The translations under genes and the position numbers were made by a program. Positions 32,907 through 44,444 of a stretch of 64,000 bases of DNA are shown piece by piece. Origin of the DNA: Salvator merianae (taxonomy: Eukaryota > Chordata > Lepidosauria > Squamata > Teiidae); the NCBI GenBank assembly GCA_003586115.2, contig QVOM02000102.1, forward strand, positions 2,383,856-2,447,855, written 5' to 3'. Within the stretch, counting starts at the first letter, position 1. Each line of letters starts with the position of its first letter. The notes under the pieces were generated by a model. That model made no database searches, was not told the origin of the DNA, and worked only from the letters and a program-made list of their open reading frames with translations.

Positions 32907-33676
32907 TAGGGGTGTGCACGAAGGCACTTTTCCCCTTTCGCTTCGCATTCCTGTGAAGCTACGGGGCTTCGTTTTCACACGAAAAAATATTCCCTTCCTT
33001 TGCGTTGATCTCCCTCCTATCCTCTCGCCGACTGACTCAGCCGGCGGGAGAGGGGGGAGACCAGCGAAAGGAAGGGATTCCCTTCCTTTGCATTGATCTC
33101 CCTCCTCTCTTCTCACCGCCTGACTCAGCCGGCGGGAGAGGAGGGCGATCAGCGAAAGGAAGGGAATTCCTTCCTTTGCGTTGATCTCCCTCCTCTCCTC
33201 TCGCTGCCTGATTCACCCTACTCTGCGCGCGCGCTGACAGAGTAGGTTAAATGAGGCAGCCAGCGGGAGACGAGGGAAATCAACGAAAGGAAGGGATTCC
33301 CTTCCTTTGTGTTGATTTCCCTCCTCTCCTCTTGCTGCCTGATTCAGCCTACTCTGTAAGCGCGCACGCTGACAGGGTAGGGCGAATCAGGCAGCCAGTG
33401 GGAGACAAGGGAAATCAACGTGCAGGGAGGGATTCCCTGCGCGTTGATTTCCCTCCTCTCCCGCTCACTGTCTCTCATTTCCCCTAGACTGTCAGCGCAT
33501 GCCTAGGGGAATGAGACAGCGGCAAATTGTGAAGGTCCCGAAATGCATTGAAAATTGAGGGACTTTCGCAATTCGCATTTCGTGATCTTTGTTGCCCTTC
33601 GCATTCGATGCAAAGGGTACCAAATCACGAAATTCGACGAAAATTCAAGTGGCACGAAACTTCATGCACACCCCTA
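32907..33676. mobile_element. Group A hAT element with internal hairpin repeats, 770 bp
   Basis: Ends TAGGGGTGTGCACGAA and TTCATGCACACCCCTA. Flanks CTCCCCAC (32899-32906) and CTTCCCAC (33677-33684) are an 8-bp duplication with one difference. It is inserted in the CR1 3' UTR, which resumes at 33685. The interior is the reverse complement of the 40286-41545 element. Confidence 0.92.
33003..33470 (-). repeat. Palindromic tandem repeat, 88-bp and about 130-bp units
   Basis: Two units of 88 bp (boundaries marked by GTTGATCTCCCTCCT at about 33004 and its successors) are followed by two longer units of about 130 bp, which have an extra hairpin CTACTCTG...CAGAGTAG. TGACTCA occurs at 33033-33039 and 33121-33127, exactly 88 bp apart. 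Each unit is a hairpin centred on GGAAGGGATTCCCTTCC-like sequence. Confidence 0.85.
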
Positions 33677-34072
33677 CTTCCCACAAATAGTTTTACAGAC
33701 ATCCTGCCTGTCTTTCCAACCTGGAGGCAGTACCTAGGCATCCACTCTAGTAGCCATTGATACACCTGACCTCCATGAATCTTTCCAATCCTTTCTTAAA
33801 GCTGTCCAGGCTGATGGCTGTCACCACCTCATCTGGTAATAAATTCCACAGACTGATGACACCTCTGGGTGAAAAAATACTTCCCTTTGTCAGTCCTAAC
33901 TCTCCTACTCATCAGCTTCAGAGAGTGCTCCCTGGTCCTAGTGTTATGTGTGAGAGAAAAAAACTTCTCTCTGTCCATCTTATCCATACCATGCATGCTT
34001 TAATATACTTCAATCAGTTCTCTTAAACGCCACTTTTGAAGGCTGAAGAGGCCAAGGTGTTGCAGCTGATTT

Positions 34073-34976
34073 CTAAGGAAGGTTTTCCAGCCCCTTGATC
34101 ATTCTGGTTGCCCTTTTTTGCACCTTCTCCAGTTCCACAATATCCTTTCTGAGGTGAGATGACCAGAATTGTGCACAATATTCCAAGTGTGGTCTCACCA
34201 TAAATTTATAAGGAGGCACAATGACACTAGCCGACTTGTTTTTTATTCCCTTCCTTATTACCCCTAGCATTGAATCTGCTTTTTTCACTGCCACTGCACA
34301 CTGGTTTGAAACCTTCATTGTGCTGTGTACCAGAACCCTGAGATCCTTTTCCTGGTCTGTCACAGAAAGTTTGGCCCCAAACAGTTTATAAGTGTAATTG
34401 GGGTTCTTTGCGCCGATGTGCATCACTTTGCACTTGCTAAGATTGAAATGCTTTTGCAACTTCGTTCTGAAAGTCCAGATAGAGAATGTCAACTGGGTCA
34501 CCTTTATCCACATGTTTATTAGCACTTCCAAAGAATTCTAACAAGTTTATAAGGCATGATTTACCTTTGCAGAAGCCATGCTGATTTTCTTTCAGCAATG
34601 CTTGCTTTTCTATGTGTTTAGTAACTTCATCCTTAATTGTGGTTTCCATCACTTTACCTGGAACTGATGTTAAGCTGACTGGTCTGTAATTTCCTGGATC
34701 ACCCCTTGATCCATTTTTGAATATCGGTGTCACATTTGCCACCCTCCAGTCTTCAGGCACGGAGCCTGATTTTAGGGAAAGATTATATATTTTGGCTAGA
34801 AGCTCAGCAATTTCAAATTTGAGTTCCTTAAGAACTCTCGGATGAATGCCATCTGGTCCTGGTGATTTGTTAGCATTTAGTTTATGAAAACATGCAAGAA
34901 CCTCCTCCTTTGTTACCGCTATCTTACCTACTTCTTCTGACTCCCTCCCTGAAAGGATTGATTCAGCTGCTGGCAT
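34073..34976 (-). pseudogene. CR1 ORF2 RT remnant with palm deletion
   Basis: The upstream frame (34976-34437) starts MPAAESILSGRESEEV and carries NKSPGPDGIHPRVLK, NGSRGDPGNYRPVSLTS and ENQHGFCKGKS, the first reverse transcriptase blocks. Right after DILYLDF the sequence jumps to KLQKHFNLSKCKVMHIG (34531-34073 frame), which in the intact order comes after the catalytic box. The deletion removes the region from the A-F-D-K block to the F-A-D-D box, by comparison with 48580-48925 roughly 340 bp. It is therefore inactive. The downstream part contains RPHLEYCAQFWSSHLRK. Confidence 0.9.
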
Positions 34977-35220
34977 ATGCTCTCTATCCTCCTCAGTAAA
35001 AACAGAGGCACAAAATTCATTTAGCCTTTCTGCAATTTCTGTGTCTTCTGTAATTATCCCCTTATGTTCATTATGATCTAGTGGTCCATCTGCTTTTCTG
35101 GTTGGATTCCTACTTCTGATATACTTAAAGAATTTCTTGTTATTTCTCTTGATGTTCTTAGCAATGTGCTCCTCAAAGTTATTCTTAGCATTCCTAATTG
35201 CTGCCTTGCATTTGTTCTAC

Positions 35221-38200
35221 CAAATGCCACTTAAACAGATGCTACTGTTGTGTGGTTTAAGACAGGACATGGCAAACAATATGAAATCTGAACAATGGCA
35301 TGAGAAAGCTTAAAGTTCCTATAGTTTTTCATTTTCCTGAGTGCCACTGCTACAAGAATAAATTCAACCTGTGTCCTTATCTGTCCTAACTATGATCTTT
35401 GTCGCAGGAATGAGGCATCTGAATGTGAAATTCCAATATTATCTGGAAACACAACGGATTGTAGAATGGCTTTAACCTTTTCAATATTCAAGATTTGTTT
35501 TGTTATTGTACTGCTCTCACATACTTGCAATAGGTTAGGTATACCGAGCAACCAAATCAAAACAAAGATCATCCATAAAGTTGTAGATGTGGATTTCTAA
35601 AAAGAAGCATATGGAATTAAAATAAATCTTCTCATACCTTCACAAAACATCTCTACACTCTATCAAGCCTCTGCTTTGTATAGATCCTATGCACTACTGG
35701 GTTATCTTAGTCTTCTACTTGTAACTGGCTTGGTAGGTCAGCTATTATTACTTTTGCAAGATGCACAAACACATTAATATGAAGTTTTATAATTCTGTTT
35801 CTGTTTGTGAATGTCCTTCTAGTGAAAAATGATATGGAAATTTGTGAAGGACACTTCCTTGCAATGTTCTGTTATTTGGAGATCAATGCATAAGACATAG
35901 AGAAAAAAAAAAGTTTTGCTTCACAAACTCATTATATAATTTATTGGAAGAGGTTTACTAGAGAAATCACTGTTGTTGTATCACTGGATATTTCAGTCTA
36001 GGGTAGTCCAGCATGGTTGCACACATATTCTGCTGAATCTTCAACTAAGCATACTTACATCAGTGTAGAATAGCCTGGCTGGCAATAGATACTGATTAAC
36101 TTTGCTTGCTTGCTTTCGATAAGGAAATGAATGGTGATTTTAGAAACAAACAAAAAAATATTCCTTGTTCAGTTTGAGGGAACATTGAATAGCAATAAAC
36201 TTCTGTTGTACCTTTTGTTGTGTGAGGGACAGCTGTTACCAAACTACTGTTGAGGTGGCTGTGCAAACAGGGGTAGTTGGAAAGTGGAAAACAAATATTT
36301 TCCATATGGAATTTGTGTAAGGGAATATTCTGCCCTGTGAACATTCTGGTATATAAAAATCTTATCAAGTTTTAAGTGTGTTTTACTGTTCTATGCATTT
36401 TATCTTGTCATTGTTGTAATTCACCCTGAAGCCTGGATGAAGAACAGGATATAAATGTTTGGATTAAAAAAAAAAGTAAGTTGTCATAAACTATAGCTCC
36501 CTGAATTATGGGCATTTCTTTTGTGAGAACTGTATTATGAAATTTAAACGTACTCACTAGGCTACATCATTATACTCTTTTAGGGTATAAGTCATAAGGC
36601 AGTTAATTAAAACCTCTTTCTTTCTTTCTTGTGCATTTGTGAGTCAGACTTCAGCTGTGTTTTGTTGCCTGGTTGGTATTATTTTATTTATTTAATTACC
36701 TGCATAGCAGGTTTTATGCAGTTTTGCAATGGCTTTCTAGCTTCTTTCTTAAGCTTCATGTTTTATCATTTGTACTTTTAAAATCTTATTTGATTTTGCT
36801 CAAGACTACATTAATAGAAATTACAAAGTTTTGGACTGGAGGGAGGAGGTAGGGTTTTTTTATGTTTTGTCCTGTGCAGGACCACATAAGATTTTTACAG
36901 ACATAGGGTGGAGTTTCAAGTAAGGAGGAGTGGGTGAAGAGCAACCCTTTGCATATTTGACATAAAACTAACTTCCATTTGATGACAGAAAAAATACAAT
37001 AGAAGTACATAAAATATTTTTGGTGTGTTGTTTGTTTACACATAATTTATATAAAATTCTTGCGGATTCAGTTTTGACATGTGAGGTAAGGCTTGTGTAC
37101 ATTTAAGCTCTCTTTCTCACACAATAATACAGTCATATTTAAAACCCTTGTTTGTTCAAAGTGGAAGAAGGCATAAGCCTGGAGGAACCCAGAGATCATC
37201 TGGAGAGATCTGACTATGGTTTCGTGTAAAACAGAATGCCATATTATGATAGCTCACTTTATAAATGGAAAACAGTTTAAAAATGTAATACATAAATACA
37301 TTCAACACAGAATCCTTTAAACTGGGAAATAGCAATGAATAATATTGGAATCAAAGGCAGGATCTGCACAGTCCCTTTATGGTGCTTTAAAAGTACTATG
37401 AAGGAATAGTGTCTGCAGAACACTTCCTCCTTTTTTGCACATCCTATGTGCAGGAAGAGCATGATGTTTGCATAGACACTGCAGTCTTCCCATATCATGT
37501 CAAGATAAGTGCTGATACAGCACTTAAACTGCAGAGTGAGTTGAAGAGTACACAGAGCTCATCGGTCCACTCAGCCCTTGCATAGTGATCTTAAAATTAT
37601 GACAAACTTTTGGCATAGTCCTTGATTGCCTACACACCAGCTATGGATGTAATCAACCATGTTCAAGTTTGCAACCAAAGCAGGGTATTGTTTGTTTTAA
37701 GAAAGCAGCAAATCACAAATTTCACACTGGTTTGTTCAAGTAGATAAAAAGTACAAAAAACAAATTTGTGATACCATTCTTCTGCATTCAAATGTGAGGG
37801 TAAGTGGAGCCTGTTCAGATGTCCATGGATGCTTTGAGGAGTACACTGACCTGTAATTCATGTAAAGACAAGCACATGATTTTTATTTTTAAAAGAGGAA
37901 AACTGGGGCAAACAATATGGATTTCCATTTAAATGCTTGAACTCTTCTAGACCACTCTCCTAGCAACACCTAGGCCAAAATTAAGCATTATCTCTTTTGG
38001 GTTTCCATCCCATTCATTCGTTTTCTGTCCATAGCACTGGTACTATTTTCAGATGTTCAATATGAGTTCTGCATCAGTGTAGAGATAAAATTGTGATGTA
38101 TATCTGAACCAAAGTAAAATGATGAAAGCAGGAACTGGTTATTGGTGCGAACAAGAAGCAGAAATGGATATCCCAGAATTGTTGATATATAATTTGTTTT

Positions 38201-40277
38201 GAATTGAAGAGACAGAAGGAGAATGCATAGGGGGAAAATATACAGGGGAAAAGGTGGTTTGAGAGAATCACACCTGAAAAGTGACATGACATATATACAG
38301 TACTTAGAGTGTATGGCTCAGAGACATTTCAGTGAGGATTAAGAGACTGACATTTTAGAAGCAAAATTATTTCCCAGAATAGAATGCTGATGTTCAAAGC
38401 CAGTTCAGAGTTCAGCACTCTGTAAGAATTTTCGGGCTGCTCTTGAAAGCTCAAGACAAACAGGACTTGAAATCTTTATCATCCCTTGTTATGAATTGGG
38501 TTCCCATGTTTCACTTCTCCATCCCTGCTTTGGTGACCTAAGGTCAACTAATCCCTGCTGCAGATAGACATCTTTGGAAAAGGTTAAGAATGCGACTTCC
38601 ACAGAGCTTTTCTCTTGGTGACTATTAAACCCTCCTTCAATCTGTCTTGAATATAACAAAAACAAACAAAAATATATTGTGCTTAATTTAAACAAAGGTG
38701 GATTAGCATGATGTTACCAAAGACAAGGGGCAGCTTCACTGTCTTCACTGCATTACATGATGCTTGCTGAATATCAATACAAACAGCATGCAGGGCCAAC
38801 AATTCATAAGGCATGCTTTGATGATATATTAACCCCAGATTGAAATTTCATATTGCAAAGACTAAATATAATGAGGTGGCCTGTCTAATTTGAGTGGGAG
38901 ACTACCTTCATGCAACAATCCTATTCAAAGAATGTAAGTGCATCATAGCTTTTGGTAGATGGGTCGTGTTTATGGATGCAACTGTGAGTTCTGTAGGGTA
39001 CTAGAATTGTAGAGGTAAAAGAACTGTAGAAATTTTAGAACAGTCCAAATCAAAGAAGAAAATATTATGTCTAGAAGTCTTGTATTGAGACAAACCAGTA
39101 ATTATTATAACTATAAACATAAACATAAACTATAAACATAAAACCTAATACAGGTAATAATTAAAAACCAAATAAATAAATAGATTGATTAGTTTTGTAC
39201 CAGTTCAGACAATAACCAATTCTGACAATTATTAACAAGTGATTATGCAGAGCAAAAGGTAGTCAGGTCTTCAATAAAAAGGGAGGGTTGGTAAACCGAC
39301 ACAATACAACAAGCAAACTGCCATATATCTACCACCAGCTACACTGCCAAGACACACTTGTAGATGTTACCTAATCAGGCAGTAAAATGTTTGAAAATAG
39401 ACAACTCAGCTCAGAGAAGTCTAACAATCCAAATACATCAGCCCAGAGCTACCATATGTTTTACCTTCCTCTTTCTCAATTAAAAGTTTTCACAGCAAGG
39501 AACTCCAGCAAAAAAGGAGGTATCATATCCACTGCACAATATTTCCACTTTTTTTTTTTTTGTTTTTTTTAGGAATTTTAATCAAAACATTGATGTACAG
39601 ATTAAGACATAAAAAGTAATAACAAAAACAAGAATACAAAGTAAAAGTGCCTATAAGTGATTATTAACCATTAAGCTTATTTTCTAACACTGCACAAATA
39701 AGAAAAATATTTCCACATTTTTTGACTATTTTTTTTCCCCAGCACAGAAAGCTTGGTTGCTATTTCCAACATAAGTTCTTTTCCAGGGTGCCCAGATCTT
39801 CTTACAGTCATGGGAATTCTAGGAAAAAGGGAGCAGGCATTCTCTCCCCCACTTTTTTTTCCCAAGTACGGACATTCAATAATTTAAAATGGGGGGAGAT
39901 TCCAGCTACAGGTGGGGAATCTCACCTGGTCTGGGGGTGGGGAGCCTGTGTGGTGGCCCTGGCCTGCAACTGCACCCAAAGGGTCTGCACTAAATAAAGG
40001 AGAATGAGAGATGAGGGGATGACAAGGGATGAGTGGATATCCATTTGGATGAAAAGCCTGGATGAAGAATAAGTGAATGAAAAGTAAAAGGCACAAGCAA
40101 AGAGAAAACAAGTTCAAAAGAATAAATATATAAATAAAATTAACAATTAAAAATAATAAAAATTCAGGAGCTGGGGAAAGAGGAATCCCTGAGCAAGGGG
40201 GAAACAAACCTTTGTTCAGGAACAGACATAGAAGGACTAGGAAATAAACCTTTGCATAGGACCCCATCTAGGAAATG
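35221..40277. other. Unassigned AT-rich sequence
   Basis: No exon recognised in about 5 kb. The minus-strand frames at 36096-36368 and 37277-37498 have no domain. A T-rich tract lies at 39549-39571. Apart from the tail fragment at 36370-36478, no repeat family could be named. Confidence 0.4.
36370..36478 (+). repeat. L2/SINE-type 3' tail with poly(A)
   Basis: The TTGTAATTCACCCTGAAGCCTGGATGAAG-like segment, then GGATATAAATGTTTGG and an A-run (36467-36476), is the common 3' end of L2-type LINEs and their SINE partners; compare 16695-16769. The rest of the element is not recognisable. Confidence 0.55.
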
Positions 40278-40285
40278 GACATGTG

Positions 40286-41545
40286 TAGGGGTGTGCATGA
40301 AGTTTCGTGCCACTCGAATTTTCATCGAATTTCGTGATTTGGTTCCCTTCGCATCGAATGCGAAGGGCAACAAAGATCACGAAATGCGAATTGCGAAGGT
40401 CCCTCAATTTTCCATGCATTTCGGGACCTTCGCAATTTGCCGCTGTTTCATTCCCCTAGGCACGCGCTGACAGTCTAAGGGAAATGAGAGACAGTGAGCG
40501 GGAGAGGAGGGAAATCAACGGGCAGGGAATCCCTCCCTGCGCTTTGATTTCCCTCATCTCCCACTGGCTGCCACATTTAACCTACTCTGTTAGCGCACGC
40601 GCTGACAGAGTACGGCGAATCAGGCAGCGAGAGGAGAGGAGGGGGATCAACGCAAAGGAAGGGATTCTCTTCCTTTCGCTGATCGCCCTCCTCTCCCGCC
40701 AGCTGAGTCAGGTGGTGAGAGGAGAGGAGGACGATCAACGCAAAGGAAGGGAATCCCTTCCTTTCGCTGATCGCCCTCCTCTCCGGCTGGCTGAGTCAGG
40801 CGGCGAGAGGAGAGGAAGGAGATCAACGCAAAGGAAGGGAATCCCTTCCTTTCGCTGATCGCCCTCCTCTCCCGCCGGCTGAGTCAGGCGGTGAGAGGAG
40901 AGGAGGGAGATCAACGCAAAGGAAGGGAATTCCTCCTTTTCGCTGATCGCCCTCTTCTCCCGCCGGCTGAGTCAGGCGGCGAGAGGAGAGGAGGGAGATC
41001 AACGCAAAGGAAGGGAATCCCTTCCTTTCACTGATCGCCCTCCTCTCCCGCCGGCTGAGTCAGGCTGCGAGAGGAGAGGAGGGAGATCAACGCAAAGGAA
41101 GGGAATCCCTTCCTTTCGCTGATCGCCCTCCTCTCCCGCCAGCTGAGTCAGATGGCGAGAGGAGAGGAGGGAGATCAACGCAAAGGAAGGGAATCCCTTC
41201 CTTTTGCTGATCGCCCTCCTCTCCCGCCAGCTGAGTCAGATGGCGAGAGGAGAGGAGGGAGATCAACGCAAAGGAAGGGAATCCCTTCCTTTCACTGATC
41301 ACCCTCCTCTCCCGCCGGCTGAGTCAGGCGGCAAGAGGAGAGGAGGGAGATCAACGCAAAGGAAGGGAATTCCCTCCTTTCGTTGATTTTCCTCGTCTCC
41401 CGCTGGCTTCCGGTCGCTGCGAAAATCTTCGCCGCGAAGACGAAGGGCTTCATTTTCGCACATATTTTTTCGTGTGAAAACGAAGCCGCGTAGCTTCACA
41501 GGAATGCGAAGCAAAAGGGGAAAAGTGCCTTCGTGCACACCCCTA
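40286..41545. mobile_element. Group A hAT element carrying an 88-bp satellite, 1260 bp
   Basis: Ends TAGGGGTGTGCATGAAG and TTCGTGCACACCCCTA. Flanks GACATGTG (40278-40285) and CACATGTG (41546-41553) are an 8-bp duplication with one difference. It is the same subfamily as 32907-33676, read in the opposite direction. The interior contains one long hairpin unit (about 40500-40628) and nine 88-bp units. No transposase. The many open frames on both strands arise because 88 bp is not a multiple of three and the array is palindromic and stop-poor. Confidence 0.94.
40629..41420 (+). repeat. Palindromic 88-bp satellite, 9 units, 8 TGAGTCA sites
   Basis: Units start at 40629, 40717, 40805, 40893, 40981, 41069, 41157, 41245 and 41333, always 88 bp apart, with no length change. 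Each unit is a hairpin (AGGAGGGAGATCAACG with CGCTGATCGCCCTCCT, loop around GGGAATCCC) followed by a GCCGGCTGAGTCAGGCGGC segment. TGAGTCA, the consensus AP-1 (TRE) site, is intact at 40704, 40792, 40880, 40968, 41056, 41144, 41232 and 41320. The last unit is degenerate at that point. Confidence 0.96.
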
Positions 41546-41553
41546 CACATGTG

Positions 41554-42322
41554 TGCTTTTGTGCAGAAGCAGAGCAAAGGAAAACAGAGAGGAATCCCTG
41601 TGCCCCACAGAGGGAAGAAAAGCAGCCAGGACATGTTATTTGCATATGATGGAAAACTCAGAACAAGGACTCCTTAGGTGCACAGTGATTCCTGTGCTTT
41701 ACTTCTCTAATGAGAAAGACTGGCAGGAAAACAATATCTCTCCAAAAAAACTCCCAGGAATAGACTTCTCTCCCCACCTTGCTGTTTTTCAAATATTATC
41801 ATTGTAATGTATTTTACCATTCATCCATCCCTTTCCTGATCAGATCAGAAGATTTTTCCTCTCCTTCCTTTTTCATATCCCATTTATTTTCCATTGTGAT
41901 ATAACAGCACTCCATAGGAGTTTCTAATAACTATCCCTGCACTACACATTGTTCCTAGTGCTGCATATTTGTTGTTTTGAAGAGAACATGCAAACAGCTA
42001 GAGACTGGCATGTTGTGAGGATTTTTAGAAGGGATGTAGTTGGAGCAAATTCTTATAAGTCTACTTACAGTAGTTTCTTTCGTATGTCAGGAAAAGAAAC
42101 ACACTAGAGGTGCATTATCTCTTTGTGGTCTGACCACTTCTGTGGAATGCTAATATATTGTCTTTGAAAGATACAACGAAAAGTTTGTGTGTAGCTAGGG
42201 CATTATTTTGTCATTCAATTATTAATTCACAAACTTATGTTTGAAGAAGATCTGTTTGAGATTTCTTATGGAAGGAAGAACTTAAGTGACTTATAGGAAC
42301 CACACCTTCCTATCTGTATCTA
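41554..42322. other. Unassigned sequence
   Basis: Nothing recognised between the hAT copy and the CR1 fragment. Confidence 0.45.
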
Positions 42323-42790
42323 AGAACATGAGAAATGTCCCACTGGATTGGAACTGTGGCCCATCTAATCCAGTAGTCATCTCTCACAGTGGCCAACTAG
42401 CAGCACAGGGAATCCACCAGCACACAACTTCCTTCCCTTGCAGTCTCCCAGAAGTTGATCTTTGAAGGTATACCTCCTGCTGCTGCCATCAGGGCTAATA
42501 GTCATTGATAGATCTGGCTAGCATTAATTAGTTCAAACCCTGTTTGAACCAATCTAGATTGGTAGTCAACACCACAACCTATGGAAACAAATTCGAAAGT
42601 TTAATTATGTGGTGACTAAAATCCAATTCCTTTTGTTTTTTTCCTGATTTGTCTAGGATTTGATTTCATTGGATTTCAGGTTCTAGTATTTTGGAAAATA
42701 GAGAAAAACTTTGCCATGTCCACATTGTTCACACCATACATAATTGTATACACCTCTTCCGTGTCTCCTCTAGACATAGTTATAGTGAGA
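42323..42790 (-). mobile_element. CR1 LINE 3' fragment, different subfamily
   Basis: On the minus strand the 3' region has CTGGATTAGATGGGCC and a CTTATGTTC-like end (AAGAACATGAGAAATG on the plus strand at 42323). Upstream are pieces matching the CR1 C-terminal coding end and 3' UTR (CATAATTAAACTTTCG, TGGTGTGAACAATGTGG). It is more divergent than the other CR1 copies here. Confidence 0.7.
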
Positions 42791-42949
42791 AATGCTATCT
42801 GACAGGACCACATGCAGGGAGTTTAATATTCTCAAGCAAATATTATATACTCTTTATTTTCAATGCTATCACCTTCAAAGAAAATGCAGTTCTTATCAAT
42901 GCTATGCCTCATTCAGCAAAAAAACAGCAATATTATTACCTAGACATTG

Positions 42950-43392
42950 GCCGCTGCTGCCCGCTGCGCCCGCAATCGGGCACCAGAATGCCGGACGGGG
43001 CGCAGTGCCGCCTCGTCCAGCATCCCTGGCCCGATTGCGGCAGCGTGGGCTGGATCACAGCCTCGTACGGGCCCATTTGGCCTGTGCGAAGCGGCGGACT
43101 CCATTGCCCAGCATGCATTGCGTGATCACATGATCGCGCAATGCATGCTGGGTGGGCTGATGGCCCAGAAGATGGCCGCCGCCACGGACAGGAAGGTAGG
43201 TGCGAATGGCTCCTCACCTGAAGCTCGCTTTGAGCTTCAGGTCAGGATTCAGACAGCTACCTTCCTGTCTGGTGCTAGTAGCAATCGGCAGTGGATCAAG
43301 TCCACTGCTGGTCGCTACGAGCGTCCACGGGTGCGAAAGCACTTCACTAGTGGGCGTTCCTGACGCTCACTAGTGTGAAGTGCGAAAAGGCC
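42950..43392. mobile_element. Group B DNA element, 443 bp, CpG-rich
   Basis: The right end GTGCGAAAAGGCC is followed by CATTG (43393-43397), and the same CATTG (42945-42949) precedes the left end. The left end (GCCGCTGCTGCCC) lacks a good terminal repeat, so the left terminus may be rearranged. Shared blocks with 11562-13794 include CAGAAGATGGCCGCC, TCACCTGAAGCTC...TTTGAGCTTCAGGT and AATCGGCAGTGGAT. It contains hairpins at 43217-43242 and 43346-43380. Confidence 0.75.
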
Positions 43393-43649
43393 CATTGTGG
43401 TTTCATTCTCATTTGAGATGTCAAAATGACTGAAAGAAGCATCTGTTAGAGAAGTGTTGATTTGGTTTGCTATATGAACCTGGGGTTTAAGACCTGGTTG
43501 CCTAGCAAACTCTACAGTTCTGTGATTCTGTCACCACTGACACCACCACCACCATCACATACTTTCAGTAGACAAATAATTCAAGACCTTTCCAATGTCT
43601 GAGACTATTTGCTGTTTACATGAAAAACTCAACAATTAGCATAGTCAAG

Positions 43650-43798
43650 GCTCTTTCTGCACTGAACATTATTCTGTATTATATTCAGGAACGGGGGCCT
43701 GTCACCCACAGAGGGACTGCCATAGTCTGAAGCAGCATATGGATGGCAGGTTCTTATTCTGGGATACAACCTGGAATAAGGCCCAGTACAGAAAGGAA
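43650..43798. mobile_element. Group B fold-back MITE, about 149 bp
   Basis: Ends GCTCTTTCTGCAC and GTACAGAAAGGAA, with the ATTATATTC/GGGATACAACCTGGAATAAGGCC palindromic structure of the 178-bp MITE at 21818 and 22786, and an internal deletion. Flanks TCAAG and CTAAG are similar but not identical. Confidence 0.8.
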
Positions 43799-44389
43799 CT
43801 AAGTTTTGTGTCCAGAGATGACATATTTTAAGGCTCTGGGAATAGTTGTTTAAGCGTTATTTGTGGCTCTATTTTTTCCCCTTGGAAGAAACAAACATAT
43901 GGATGCAATTTACTAAATGAACAGTGATGAGCTGAAATCTCCAAGGAGGTTACTTAACCTTGCTTTAAATGAACACTATTGAAACCTTTAGTGCTGAAGG
44001 TCATAAATTTGCAAATACTCTCTTCCAGATGTCTAGAGAATTGAGAGACTCATGAGACAATTGATGGTACTTTCAATAGTAGGAGACAATCTCAAGAACT
44101 TCTATCTCAATCTTTCTCTGAATTTCTCATAGGACTGTCATTGTCACTTAGCAAACATCTGTCAAAGGGCTCACACAAAAGACAAGGGAAAAGTTTAATT
44201 GGTTAAAACACAGACAGAGACACACACTTGCATTCAGAACTGCAGAAAGATTAAACTGGGGCATGTTTCAGCCTTCCTATGAGGCTCAGGGAAAAGTGCA
44301 ACAGTTTACTTTTTAATGGATTTTATTATTTCCAGAACAGTAATAAAAGCACAATTGTAATCGGCTGGTGTAGCTGCTAGAGGTGGGCT
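43799..44389. other. Unassigned sequence
   Basis: Nothing recognised upstream of the CR1 5' region. Confidence 0.45.
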
Positions 44390-44444
44390 TTTTTTTTTCT
44401 AAGTTAGCCTGAGCACATGGTCTGAGGGAGGAGAGGCTTACTGT

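Larger units (their letters stand above)
32761..35220 (-). mobile_element. CR1 LINE, 5'-truncated and internally deleted
   Basis: The minus-strand CR1 3' end begins at CATAAGAACATAAG (32761). It includes the 3' UTR (interrupted by a hAT copy at 32907-33676), the RT C-terminus and the RT N-terminus. It stops at about 35220 in the endonuclease-RT linker (AGAACAAATGCAAGGCAGC on the minus strand, compare 46962). Same subfamily as the copies at 1-1407 and 44390-50313. Confidence 0.93.

Noticed and set aside
37360..37560. Possible DNA element similar to 62595-62760
   Set aside because: Only scattered short matches (CCCTTTATGG, GTCTGCA.A.CACTTCC); no ends or duplication found on either copy.
40629..41420. 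Regular 88-bp array considered as a CRISPR-like array
   Set aside because: There are no unique spacers between the repeats, the host is a vertebrate, and the whole unit is repeated.
40484..41634. Long open frames on both strands with repeated peptide blocks, looking like a repeat protein
   Set aside because: They follow the 88-bp palindromic satellite, which is stop-poor in several frames; 88 is not a multiple of three, so no single frame repeats unit by unit.
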